A DNA stretch of 64,000 bases from Chitinophagales bacterium (GTDB taxonomy: Bacteria > Bacteroidota > Bacteroidia > Chitinophagales > JADIYW01), in assembly GCA_023957235.1 (NCBI GenBank), contig JAMLHI010000001.1, positions 248,001-312,000 on the forward strand. The letters run 5' to 3'. Positions 10,106 through 19,000 of this stretch are shown here, one piece after another. Each line of letters begins with the position of its first letter. Within the stretch, counting starts at the first letter, position 1. The notes under the pieces are model-generated. The model saw nothing but the letters and a program-made list of their open reading frames with translations, was not told where the DNA came from and ran no database searches. The position numbers and the translations under genes were made by a program.

Positions 10106-10181
10106 AGTTGTCGCTATAATTCGAAAGTCTTATTGCTGCTTAATGTCATGCTGTAAGCATCTATATTTTCTTTTACTTTTT
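10013..10181 (+). repeat. Direct repeat, copy 2: 3' end of the intact PIN toxin
   Basis: This is the second copy of the 169-base repeat, overlapping the end of the intact toxin gene and 76 bases beyond it. The pair brackets the whole toxin-antitoxin operon, so recombination between copies would excise it as an 829-base unit. Confidence 0.9.
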
Positions 10182-10282
10182 CCTGACTTCCGCTCAGTAA
10201 ATTTGTCAAAATCATAAGTAATTGACAATGTCATTGTTGATATCAAAGTATATTAAATTTTGGGTGATAATTTAAGAAAATC

Positions 10283-10849
10283 CTATTCTTGCAAATCTTT
10301 CATCGCCCTATTCAGACTTCTAACGGTAATGCCCAAATAAGAAGCCATTTCATCTTTTGACAGTGAAACATTTTGTTGGGTCTGTAATTCCATTAACTTA
10401 TTCAAACTATGTCCGACTGTGTATAATTGCTGATAAGATGCCCGACTTGCAGTATCCACAATTCGTTTGGCAAAACTATCTAACAACAAATGATTTAATT
10501 GAATATCTGTTTTAAGAAGTTCTGAAAAATAGGGTTTATCAATAGCGAAATAAGAAACATCCGTCATCGCTTCAATTGTACATAGGCAGGGAATATTTCG
10601 AATTAATTCCACTTCGCCGATAATTTCGCCTTTCCCTAAAAATTCTATGATATACTCTTTGTCATTGTCTTCCGTGAAATAACATTTGGTAATTCCGTCC
10701 ACTACCAACATCACTTTTGTGGCAATTCCATCTTGAGAAAGTAATCTTTCCCCTTTTGCACAATTTTTTAAAATAATATCTTCCTTACGATTTTGACGTT
10801 CGTAAAGTGCTGATAAATAGCTTAAAAAAGATTCGTTTGTTTTTAACAT
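10283..10849 (-). CDS. Crp/Fnr-family transcriptional regulator
   Basis: This 188-residue regulator has a cyclic-nucleotide-binding fold (residues about 25-120, including EYIIEFLGKGEIIGEVELI) and a C-terminal helix-turn-helix, MASYLGITVRSLNRAMKDL. It is transcribed away from the HAD phosphatase gene. The 81-base divergent region holds the perfect palindrome GGACAAATGTCC beginning 11 bases from its start codon, a likely autoregulatory operator. The regulated genes are probably itself and the HAD-GNAT pair. The ligand is unknown. Confidence 0.88.
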   Translation of the reverse strand: MLKTNESFLSYLSALYERQNRKEDIILKNCAKGERLLSQDGIATKVMLVVDGITKCYFTEDNDKEYIIEFLGKGEIIGEVELIRNIPCLCTIEAMTDVSYFAIDKPYFSELLKTDIQLNHLLLDSFAKRIVDTASRASYQQLYTVGHSLNKLMELQTQQNVSLSKDEMASYLGITVRSLNRAMKDLQE

Positions 10850-10859
10850 AAAACCGTTG

Positions 10860-10871
10860 GGACAAATGTCC
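10860..10871. promoter_or_regulatory. Palindromic operator candidate between divergent genes
   Basis: GGACAAATGTCC is a perfect 12-base palindrome in the divergent region between the Crp-type regulator and the HAD gene, almost touching the regulator's start. Crp/Fnr dimers bind such inverted repeats, though this half-site differs from E. coli Crp (TGTGA) and Fnr (TTGAT). Binding is inferred. Confidence 0.5.
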
Positions 10872-10930
10872 TTTTTAATAAACTTTCTATTGTTGAACTT
10901 TGCTACTCACAAAGTAAGTAAATTTAAGAG

Positions 10931-11632
10931 ATGAAAAAAGAGATAAAAGTCATTGCGTTTGATGCGGACGATACTTTATGGATAAACGAGCCGTATTTTC
11001 AGGAAGCAGAAAAACAATTTTGTGCTTTGCTTGGAAACTATCTTCCGCAAGAAGAAATATCAAAGGAATTATTTCAAACAGAGATGAAAAACTTATCGCT
11101 CTATGGTTATGGTGCAAAAGGGTTTTTGTTGTGTATGATTGAAACTGCAAACCGTGTTTCAGAAAACAAAGTATCGTCCAATGTTATTTCAGAAATTATT
11201 GAAATGGGGCAGGATTTACTTCAAAAACCCATTGAATTGTTAAAGGGTGTTCCTGAAACTTTGGAAAACCTAAAAGATGATTTTCAGCTCATTGTTGCCA
11301 CCAAAGGCGATTTATTAGATCAGGAAAGAAAGTTGAAAAATTCAGGGATTGAACACTATTTTCATCACATCGAAATAATGAGTGAGAAAAAAACGGCTGA
11401 TTATCAAAAACTACTCAGTCACTTAAATTGTCTTCCCGAAAACTTTTTGATGTTAGGAAATTCTGTAAAATCGGATATTTTACCCATTTTGGAATTAGGC
11501 GCCAATGCAGGTCATATTCCCTATCACGTAACGTGGACGCACGAGCAGCAAGAACAGACGATTAAGAACGAAAGATTTGTCCAACTCAAATCAATTGATG
11601 AAATTTTAAATTATCTGCCACAATGGAATTAA
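10931..11632 (+). CDS. HAD-superfamily hydrolase
   Basis: This 233-residue protein has HAD motif I near the N terminus (IAFDADDTLW, nucleophile Asp near 11 and general acid Asp near 13), a helical cap over about residues 25-95, LIVATKGD as motif II and the LGNSVKSDI segment as motif IV. It is most like the YjjG/phosphoglycolate-phosphatase branch of small-molecule phosphatases. The gene overlaps the following acetyltransferase by ten bases, so they are co-translated. The substrate cannot be fixed; regulation by the divergent Crp-type protein is likely. Confidence 0.88.
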   Translation: MKKEIKVIAFDADDTLWINEPYFQEAEKQFCALLGNYLPQEEISKELFQTEMKNLSLYGYGAKGFLLCMIETANRVSENKVSSNVISEIIEMGQDLLQKPIELLKGVPETLENLKDDFQLIVATKGDLLDQERKLKNSGIEHYFHHIEIMSEKKTADYQKLLSHLNCLPENFLMLGNSVKSDILPILELGANAGHIPYHVTWTHEQQEQTIKNERFVQLKSIDEILNYLPQWN

Positions 11633-12153
11633 GCATACGACAAGAAACTTCAGCCGATTATTCGACTGTGTTTGATTTGATTGAACAGGCTTTCCGCAAT
11701 GAAACTGTAAGCGACAAAAAAGAGCAGTTTTTGGTAGAGCGGTTGAGAAAATCCGATAGTTTTATTCCCGAATTGTCATTAGTTGCAGAAGTAAATCACG
11801 AAATTGTTGGTTATATTCTGCTTACCAAAATCACTATTGAAACCAATACAGAAAGTATAATTTCCTTAGCATTGGCACCAGTAGCAGTTTTGCCAGCTTT
11901 TCAAAATAAAGGAATAGGAGGAAAATTGATAGAGGAAGCTCATCATATTGCGAAAGAATTAGGCTATCAATCCATTATTTTACTGGGTCACGAAAAGTAC
12001 TATCCTAAATTTGGATATCAGCTTTTGCATCCATTCAATATTTCGCTTCCATTTGATGCACCTAAAGAAAATTGTATGGCCATTGAGCTTGTGGTTGATG
12101 CCTTGAAGAACAAGGAAGGAAAAGTAAATTACCCTAAAGAATTTTTTGAATAA
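11623..12153 (+). CDS. GNAT-family N-acetyltransferase
   Basis: This 176-residue protein has the GNAT fold. LAPVAVLPAFQNKGIGGKLI is motif A, with the Q/R-x-x-G-x-G/A acetyl-CoA loop present as QNKGIGG. ILLGHEKYYPKFGYQ is the motif B region, resembling YhbS/putative acetyltransferase proteins. It starts ten bases inside the HAD gene. The acceptor (protein, amine or antibiotic) is unknown. Confidence 0.88.
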   Translation: MELSIRQETSADYSTVFDLIEQAFRNETVSDKKEQFLVERLRKSDSFIPELSLVAEVNHEIVGYILLTKITIETNTESIISLALAPVAVLPAFQNKGIGGKLIEEAHHIAKELGYQSIILLGHEKYYPKFGYQLLHPFNISLPFDAPKENCMAIELVVDALKNKEGKVNYPKEFFE

Positions 12154-12178
12154 TGTCTGTCTGAAAACTCCAAAGCCT

Positions 12179-12187
12179 GCGTTATGC
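12179..12187 (+). repeat. Cassette-core-like site upstream of cat
   Basis: GCGTTATGC 42 bases before the cat start resembles the R' end of integron attC sites. CCGATAAC after the gene (12866-12873) is its partial complement (GTTAT shared). Support is weak on its own and rests on similarity to the island at 48-54 kb. Confidence 0.3.
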
Positions 12188-12228
12188 TTGTTTTTGAAGT
12201 TTTACATGCAGCCACTAAATAGATTAAA

Positions 12229-12855
12229 ATGAAAAAGCAAATTGATATAAATACTTGGAACAGAAAAGAGCATTTTCTTTTCTTTTCACAATTTGACGAG
12301 CCCTTTTTGGGTGTCACCTTAAAAGTGGATTGTACAACAGCCTATTTAAAAGCCAAAGAAAAAGGAATTTCATTTTTCTTGTATTACTTATATAGCGCTT
12401 TAAAGGCGAGCAACCAAATTGAGAACTTCAGATATAGAATTATTGAAAATCAAGTGTTTGAATTTGACAAAGTTAATGCTTCTCCGACCATTGACCGTGC
12501 CAACGGGACATTTGGTTTTGCCTATATGGATTACTTTGAAGATGAAGATAAGTTTTACGAAAACGCCTTACAAGAGATTAAAAATGTAAGAAATTCAACC
12601 GGTTTATTACCTGCAATATCGGGTGAAAATGTCATTCATTTTTCTGCAATACCTTGGTTGGATTTTACAAGCATTTCCCACGCAAGAAACTTTTCACGTC
12701 CTGATTCTTGTCCCAAAATTTCATTTGGCAAAATGACCGAAAATAGCGGAAAAAGAGAAATGGCAATCTCTATTCACGGACACCACGGACTAATGGACGG
12801 CGTTCACGTTGGTGAATTCGTTGAGCGATTTCAAAACTTATTAAACGCTAAATAA
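12229..12855 (+). CDS. cat: Chloramphenicol acetyltransferase-like protein (type A CAT fold)
   Basis: This 208-residue protein is the usual CAT length. HHGLMDG contains the catalytic His near 186 and the structural Asp near 190, matching HHAVCDG of enterobacterial CAT. IPWLDFTSISHA corresponds to the conserved NPWxxFTS segment around the oxyanion Ser. The enzyme would acetylate chloramphenicol or a related hydroxyl compound with acetyl-CoA in the cytoplasm. Actual resistance is not proven, because close homologues of unknown substrate exist. The gene stands alone, with GCGTTATGC 50 bases upstream and CCGATAAC ten bases after the stop, which resemble integron cassette cores. Confidence 0.82.
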   Translation: MKKQIDINTWNRKEHFLFFSQFDEPFLGVTLKVDCTTAYLKAKEKGISFFLYYLYSALKASNQIENFRYRIIENQVFEFDKVNASPTIDRANGTFGFAYMDYFEDEDKFYENALQEIKNVRNSTGLLPAISGENVIHFSAIPWLDFTSISHARNFSRPDSCPKISFGKMTENSGKREMAISIHGHHGLMDGVHVGEFVERFQNLLNAK

Positions 12856-12865
12856 AAAGCCCAAA

Positions 12866-12898
12866 CCGATAACAAGTCGTATGACAAACCGTTAAGAC
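12866..12898 (+). repeat. Cassette-recombination-site-like sequence after cat
   Basis: CCGATAAC at 12866 and GTTAAGAC at 12891 frame a short stretch ten bases after the cat stop. ACCGATAACAAGTCG here parallels ACCGCTAACTTGTCG at 51768. The site is shorter than usual attC sites. Confidence 0.35.
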
Positions 12899-13000
12899 GA
12901 TATCTATTTATGGAAAATCATCATTTAGCTTGTTGAACTTTCATTTTGAGTTTTATAACTAGTATTCAAATAAGTGAAAACTGAATGCCTTTATACAGAT

Positions 13001-14509
13001 TTACACAAAATGTCTTTCGTAAAAATCCATAACATTTTTCCGCATAATCTTATCGACCATCTCTTCAGGCTTTTGATGATACCATAAGGATTTGCCATAT
13101 CTTGTCCTCTCTAAAAAAGCAATCATATCCTGATACAATTGAGGATAAGTAGAACATTTATCATACGGGTCAATGTGTTCAATAGCACCATCAAAGTCTG
13201 ACCCAATAGCTATACTATTCCATCCCGTTTCATTTCCTACAGCTTTAACTATTTGTAGCACATTATCAAAAAATATTCTCAAATAAGCTTCTTTTATCTT
13301 GTCAATTTCTTTTATACCAATAATATGGTTTTTAAAAAATTCACCTCCACCTAGTTTGTGTTTATCCAACATGATACCTATCAGACCAGTAGAATTGTGA
13401 ATGATATTAATTTCTTCATCAGAAATATTCAAACTCCAGCTGTTAAAGTGCTTTGAGTCATATTTTGCTGGGCTATCTGCTGCACGAACACTACCACTCA
13501 ATGTCTTAAATCCATTGACTCCTGTATGACTACTTATTACAGGAATTTTATCATTGGGAGAAATATAATTATAACTTTTTATCCAATTGTAATATTCTAT
13601 TCTTCCTTTTACACTCATGTGTTTGGTGTCCACAATAATTCGTTTGCCATTATTAACGCTAGCATATTCTTTTAACACCTTAATTCCTAAACCAGTCAAC
13701 CCGGTATCAATTCCCTTGTTTTGGTTCAACAAACTTCTAGAACCTCCAGCAAAACTTCTAGAATGCCCGCATAAATGGTTGTAAAAATGGTGGCTGAGAT
13801 TGACTGTTAGAGGAGGAACTTCCCATGATTTTAAAATTCCAATATGCTCTTCAATCTTCTTTTTCATTTGTGATGTAGTTAATTTGGCAGTAAGCATTTC
13901 TTCATCAAACAATACATGCGAACCTTCAATCGCAACAATTACTGCAATTGTTGTCTCATCTTTTGCTAAGACACTTTTTAACTCTGCAAAATTATTCACA
14001 ACCTTATAGGCATATTGCCCATCAGGAGACTCCCCTTGTCCATCCATCAAAAATCTATACTCCTCTAACAAGTCTCCAAAATAATTTTGAGAATCTTTCA
14101 TGTATCTGATACTATCTGCTGTATAACCACTGATAATTTGGAGAACTTCTTCCTGTGCTTTTTTATTGACGATCAAATTAGGTAGGTTTCTCATGTTCAT
14201 AAACCCTTTCTCCATAGGATATAGCGATGCAGTTGCTACTCGCACCTTCCCTTTAGAAAGCTCATAAAAATTGGTTTGAGAATATTTTGCCAACCCTTCC
14301 GTATTACTTATGACAAACTTTGCAGGATTTGTCTTCCCAATATCATGAGGATAACTCTCCCAAATATTCTTCCTAGGATAAGGACGACCTGAATTAAAAG
14401 ATTTTAGGGTAGGATGAAGGTGTATATCTGCAAAATAATTCTCTGTGAACATTGTTAAATATTGTTTTACATCGCAATCTAACTGTTTATGGTGATATAA
14501 GATAATCAC
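13001..14509 (-). CDS. Membrane dipeptidase-like protein (peptidase family M19)
   Basis: Up to 502 residues. An internal Met at residue 20 (start 14452) just before ENYFADIHLH is an equally good start. The metal-binding elements of the renal-dipeptidase/amidohydrolase barrel are visible: DIHLH near the N terminus, IEGSH (bridging Glu), LSHHFYNH, SSHTGVNG and IGSDFDGA. The first motif is HxH, where classical M19 enzymes have HxD. No signal peptide is seen with either start, so it may be cytoplasmic. It lies 105 bases downstream of the CHAT-domain gene on the same strand and could be co-transcribed with it. It probably hydrolyses dipeptides or another amide. Confidence 0.82.
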   Translation of the reverse strand: MIILYHHKQLDCDVKQYLTMFTENYFADIHLHPTLKSFNSGRPYPRKNIWESYPHDIGKTNPAKFVISNTEGLAKYSQTNFYELSKGKVRVATASLYPMEKGFMNMRNLPNLIVNKKAQEEVLQIISGYTADSIRYMKDSQNYFGDLLEEYRFLMDGQGESPDGQYAYKVVNNFAELKSVLAKDETTIAVIVAIEGSHVLFDEEMLTAKLTTSQMKKKIEEHIGILKSWEVPPLTVNLSHHFYNHLCGHSRSFAGGSRSLLNQNKGIDTGLTGLGIKVLKEYASVNNGKRIIVDTKHMSVKGRIEYYNWIKSYNYISPNDKIPVISSHTGVNGFKTLSGSVRAADSPAKYDSKHFNSWSLNISDEEINIIHNSTGLIGIMLDKHKLGGGEFFKNHIIGIKEIDKIKEAYLRIFFDNVLQIVKAVGNETGWNSIAIGSDFDGAIEHIDPYDKCSTYPQLYQDMIAFLERTRYGKSLWYHQKPEEMVDKIMRKNVMDFYERHFV

Positions 14510-14614
14510 TTATTGGTATTTTGCAAGATTTTAACACATACAAGGAAAGTCTATATCGCTACATCATTATTGGATGCTAAAAATCAGAATATCCTATCTT
14601 TTATAATTCTTATT

Positions 14615-17600
14615 TCAAAACTTCTTGATGATCACGAGGAACAATAAAAAAATAGTCATGACTAGCCACCATTTATACCTTTGCCATACAGAAGGCACCA
14701 AATTCAGGTCTTCAAAATTTCCTTGTAAAATAATACCCGACCAATAAAATGGCTTTGATTTATATTTATCTGCTTGATGGATATATGCCAATTTTGCTTT
14801 TTGAATCGCTTTTTCTTTGGTAAATCCCTGAGATAAATATTTATAAAAATCTCCATAAATCTTTTGAGCTACTTTATCTTCAACTTTCCACAAGGAAAAT
14901 AAAATATTCTTACATCCATTGTAATGAAAGGCATCTACAATACTACCCATTTCCTCAAACTTCTGTTGGTCTGTCTTGGAATCACAGACACTAAGGGTGA
15001 CCAACTGTATTCTCATCGGAACTCCAAAAATATCATGAACATACAAATTTCCATTTTCAGAAGCGTCTTCAGAGGCAAAATGCATTACACTTTTAAGCGG
15101 ATTGATGGTATTATAAGTGAAATGTGTTGAAAGATGCAGTCCTCCATAGTTCATTAAATTATTCAATAAATTATTTTTAGTAGCCTCTTGTCCTATAAAA
15201 CTGTTGACCTTAAAATATCTTTTAATTGTCTGAATTTCATTTTTAGAATACTTAAGAGTCGATAAGTTTTTATCTAAGAAATAAATAGGAGCAAAAGCTA
15301 ATATTTTCTGATTAACCAATGCATTGCTATGTGTTGGTTGGAAAAACTTTGTTGCAGAAGTATTATAAATCAATTGAGCTCTTTCAATTAAATATTTCCC
15401 CCCAATACGGATGGCCTCCAAATTTACCCATGAAGAAGAAAAATCCGGTATGACAATCCAATAATTAATTTTATCTATTAATAATCTCTCTATAATAGCT
15501 GAATGCTCATTGTTGTCTATATAATACAATTCTGATTTAGCTTTTCTAATAACAAAAAGATATTCTTTCCCCTCAATGAAAATAGATTGCCATAGCACTT
15601 GTCTAGAATTGAGCTCTTCTTGAATATCAGATATTTTTACTGGCGAAAATTGATATTTAGCAAAATAATATTCGGGGTGAAACTTCTTCAAATTATTATA
15701 AAATCGTTCTTCATCATTATATAATTGTTTGAGTTTTTGATTCGCTACTTGCTTCACACTATCATTCCCATCACGATACACAGATTCAAAATACAAAATG
15801 TCTTTTTTCAATTTATATTCCTTTCTTAAAGTTGTAGCAGGGATATTTGAAGAAGCATAAGCATCCATTCCATGCAACAAATCTGAAGTATGAAGATTTT
15901 TAATTTGCTCAGAAAACTCAAAAGATTGAGATAAATACTTTTCATTTTTTGTCAATTCCCATAAACGATATGACACCTTAACTCCTACTTCAAAAAGAGA
16001 CTTATCAATTTGAGAATAGTGCTTTTTTACATCATCAGAAGACCTGCGCCTTTGATGCACCTGAACCATTTTAACTCCTTCTTGTAAATTAGACAATGAA
16101 GATTGGAGCTGTTGCAGACTAGCATTCTTCAATTCTTGATGCGTTTTAAATATTAAGATTTGCAGATAATCAGAAATATTTTCAACATCTTCTACTTTAA
16201 CCAATTTACCTTTGGTAAAATCAATGTTTTCGTTTAGACAATTTCGAGTCGCCTCTTGAAGAAAATTTTGTGACATCCCTTGTAAGCCCTGAGCAGCATA
16301 TATTTCAGCACCCAACAAATATGTTTTTACAAAAAGAGGATGGTGTTGATGACCGAACAAGGCTTTCCCTCTTTTGAGGGCTTTAATCATTTCCAGTTCA
16401 GCAGACTTATATTTCTGAATTTTTAAATATTCTGCTATCAAATGTAGAGAGATATTCCATTTCCCAATCGTCGGCTTTTCGGTAATTAAATTTTCAATTT
16501 TCAATGCCTGATTTGCCAATGCAATGGATTGAAGGGGACGAGATTCAAGTTCTGCTAGAGATAATAATACATTTGCAATAGAAATATGCTTGCCATTATA
16601 TGCTTCTTTCCTGATTTTCAAGGCTTTATAAAACATCCTATTGGCTAGACTATCATTCCCTTCTTCTTGATATAAACGTCCAAGATTTTCATAGCCCCAG
16701 GTAGATTCAACATGATTTTCACCATAAAGATGCTTTGAAATTTCTAAGTCTTTCTGAAAATAATATCTCGCCTGCTGCAGCTCATGTCTGGTCAAATAAA
16801 TATTTCCTAGACTGCCATAGACTTCTGCAAGATGGTGATGATTCCCATCGTAATTATGGAGATACACCTCCAAAGCTTTTTTATAAAAAACAGAAGCATC
16901 AATTAAGTAAGCCTTTTCCTCTTTCACCAATCCCATATTATATAAAGCTCGACCTACCTGAACATCTTGAGCAGAACCAGCCATTGTGGCTATTGTCCGA
17001 GAAATATCATAATAGTAATATGCCTTATCAAATTCTCCTTCATAGTAATAGATGACACCCATATTATTGTAAAACACGCTCAATTGTAATGAGTCCATCT
17101 GAGAAGGGTGAATGGTTTTTATACGTTCAAAAATATCCTTATAATTTTTTTTAGCTTTCTCCAATTCATTGGTGGCAATCCTTGCTCGACCTATATTGTT
17201 TTTATACTCCAAAATAGCCCATGAAGACTTTTCCGATGGAGTTCTAGTACACTCTTGAATAGCCAGTTTATTATAATTAATCGCTTGTGAATAAAGCTCC
17301 TTTTCATAAGCCATCAGTCCTTTCAATTCATAATATAATGCTTTAACTGAAGAACTTTTAAGTACAGTTCTGTCAATTTTATCCATATAATAAATTGAAG
17401 AATCTATATTGCCTATTTTTAAATGCGTTTTTGATAACAACAATTGTATTTCAGCAATATCTTCTTTGTCTTCCTTTTTGCTCAACTCTTCTAGCAGTGT
17501 AGAAGTCGTCCATTTCTGAGCAGCACAAGCTTGTTCTACTCTCACGAAAAGAAGAATAAATAAGCATATCATCACAAAAAATCTATCACTAATAAAGTGC

Positions 17601-17632
17601 ATATAAGTGTTCAATTTTTTAAATACTATCAT
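14615..17632 (-). CDS. Membrane-anchored TPR protein with C-terminal CHAT (caspase-like) peptidase domain
   Basis: This 1,005-residue protein has an N-terminal hydrophobic segment (FFVMICLFILLFVRVEQACA) that serves as signal or anchor. About ten tetratricopeptide repeats follow over residues 60-480, several of the kinesin-light-chain type (LAEVYGSLGNIYLTRHELQQ). Then come a helical linker, a CHAT domain over roughly 690-985 and a C-terminal transmembrane helix ending IIKKF. The catalytic dyad is present: His near 837 in LHLSTHF and Cys near 883 in TLSVCDS. CHAT peptidases belong to the caspase clan and are often triggered through their repeats. The layout puts TPRs and peptidase on the outer side of the inner membrane. 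The target is unknown. It diverges from leuB. Confidence 0.88.
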   Translation of the reverse strand: MIVFKKLNTYMHFISDRFFVMICLFILLFVRVEQACAAQKWTTSTLLEELSKKEDKEDIAEIQLLLSKTHLKIGNIDSSIYYMDKIDRTVLKSSSVKALYYELKGLMAYEKELYSQAINYNKLAIQECTRTPSEKSSWAILEYKNNIGRARIATNELEKAKKNYKDIFERIKTIHPSQMDSLQLSVFYNNMGVIYYYEGEFDKAYYYYDISRTIATMAGSAQDVQVGRALYNMGLVKEEKAYLIDASVFYKKALEVYLHNYDGNHHHLAEVYGSLGNIYLTRHELQQARYYFQKDLEISKHLYGENHVESTWGYENLGRLYQEEGNDSLANRMFYKALKIRKEAYNGKHISIANVLLSLAELESRPLQSIALANQALKIENLITEKPTIGKWNISLHLIAEYLKIQKYKSAELEMIKALKRGKALFGHQHHPLFVKTYLLGAEIYAAQGLQGMSQNFLQEATRNCLNENIDFTKGKLVKVEDVENISDYLQILIFKTHQELKNASLQQLQSSLSNLQEGVKMVQVHQRRRSSDDVKKHYSQIDKSLFEVGVKVSYRLWELTKNEKYLSQSFEFSEQIKNLHTSDLLHGMDAYASSNIPATTLRKEYKLKKDILYFESVYRDGNDSVKQVANQKLKQLYNDEERFYNNLKKFHPEYYFAKYQFSPVKISDIQEELNSRQVLWQSIFIEGKEYLFVIRKAKSELYYIDNNEHSAIIERLLIDKINYWIVIPDFSSSWVNLEAIRIGGKYLIERAQLIYNTSATKFFQPTHSNALVNQKILAFAPIYFLDKNLSTLKYSKNEIQTIKRYFKVNSFIGQEATKNNLLNNLMNYGGLHLSTHFTYNTINPLKSVMHFASEDASENGNLYVHDIFGVPMRIQLVTLSVCDSKTDQQKFEEMGSIVDAFHYNGCKNILFSLWKVEDKVAQKIYGDFYKYLSQGFTKEKAIQKAKLAYIHQADKYKSKPFYWSGIILQGNFEDLNLVPSVWQRYKWWLVMTIFLLFLVIIKKF

Positions 17633-17686
17633 TTTTAAAGTTTGCTTTTGTAAATTCGCATCTCTAATAAGTTGAATTTAATAAAT

Positions 17687-18751
17687 ATGAATAAGAAAAT
17701 TGCTATTCTTCCAGGAGATGGTATAGGTCCAGAAGTTGTCAGAGAAGCTATAAAAGCATTAAATGCTATTTCAAAGCGATTTGGGCATCATTTTGAATAC
17801 AAAGAAGGATTAGTGGGGGCAGCAGCAATAGATGTTACCGGAAATCCATATCCACAAGAAACTCATGAGCTGTGCCTATGGGGTGATGCGATTTTGTTTG
17901 GTGCAATTGGAGATCCCAAATATGACAATGACCCCAATGCAAAAATAAGACCAGAACAAGGATTGTTGGCGATGAGAAGTGCTTTAGGTTTATATGCTAA
18001 TATCCGACCAGTCAAAAGTTATGAGAGCCTAATTGATGCTTCACCTTTGAAAGCAGAGATTGTAAGAGGGGTTGATTTTGTTGTAGTAAGAGAACTTATT
18101 AGTGGTATTTATTTTGGCAAACCTAGAGGAAGGAGTGAAGATGGTAAGCATGCATTTGACACTTGTGAATATACTGCAGATGAAATCTTACGAATTACAG
18201 AAAAAGCTTTCCAGTATGCAAAAAATCGCAAGAAAAAAGTAACCCTTTTAGACAAAGCCAATGTATTAGCAACATCTAGACTTTGGAGAGAAGTCGTAAG
18301 CAAGTATGCAGAACAGCATCCTGATATTGAATTTGAATCTTCATTTATAGATGCCGCTGCTATGTATATGATTCAAAGGCCCAAAACTTACGATGTTATC
18401 CTCACTGAAAACATGTTTGGAGATATTATTTCAGACGAAGCATCTGTTATTACTGGCACATTAGGTTTGTTGCCTTCTGCTTCTATTGGTGAAAATGCTG
18501 CTTTATTCGAACCTATTCATGGCTCATACCCACAAGCAAAAGGAAAGAATATTGCAAATCCAATGGCGACTATTCTCTCTGCAGCAATGCTCCTAGAATA
18601 TACATTTGGATGGATAGAAGAGGCACGTGCAATAGAAAATGCTGTTGAAAAAGCTTTAGAAGAAGGTATTGTTACTGAGGACATTAACAAAGGTCAATAT
18701 AGCACCTCACAAGTTGGTGACGCTATTGCCGCAAATATCCTAGCAGGATAG
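17687..18751 (+). CDS. leuB: 3-isopropylmalate dehydrogenase
   Basis: The enzyme oxidatively decarboxylates 3-isopropylmalate with NAD in leucine synthesis. The 354-residue product starts MNKKIAILPGDGIGPEVV at 17687; an ATG at 17672 would add five residues absent from the family. LFGAIGDPKYD, the three substrate-binding arginines in the RPEQGLLAMRSALGLYANIR area, the TLLDKANVL segment with the catalytic Lys, and LTENMFGDIISDEAS with its metal-binding Asp residues are all present. Length is normal. No other leu gene lies next to it, so the pathway is dispersed here. A stem-loop follows at 18880-18903. Confidence 0.96.
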   Translation: MNKKIAILPGDGIGPEVVREAIKALNAISKRFGHHFEYKEGLVGAAAIDVTGNPYPQETHELCLWGDAILFGAIGDPKYDNDPNAKIRPEQGLLAMRSALGLYANIRPVKSYESLIDASPLKAEIVRGVDFVVVRELISGIYFGKPRGRSEDGKHAFDTCEYTADEILRITEKAFQYAKNRKKKVTLLDKANVLATSRLWREVVSKYAEQHPDIEFESSFIDAAAMYMIQRPKTYDVILTENMFGDIISDEASVITGTLGLLPSASIGENAALFEPIHGSYPQAKGKNIANPMATILSAAMLLEYTFGWIEEARAIENAVEKALEEGIVTEDINKGQYSTSQVGDAIAANILAG

Positions 18752-18879
18752 CTTGTATGGACATCGGCTGGCTAGGTTTAACTGCAACTTCCGACTCATA
18801 CAAACTTTCATTCCAGACAATTGATTGCAGTTGAATATCTTTGCAAGTATTTGAGAGGGAAATTATAGGAAATAGAATA

Positions 18880-18903
18880 AAGGGGATAATATTTTGTCCC
18901 CTT
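18880..18903 (+). terminator. Stem-loop downstream of leuB
   Basis: AAGGGGA and TCCCCTT can pair over seven bases around a ten-base loop, about 130 bases after leuB. The following CATTATTAATAA is only moderately T-rich, so termination is likely but weakly supported. Confidence 0.4.
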
Positions 18904-19000
18904 CATTATTAATAACCTACTCCAAAAAGTACTATCCATTATCCATTTTTTAGACAGATAAAAAAATCTTTTGCTATCTTAAAATCTTAAATTTTCGAAT

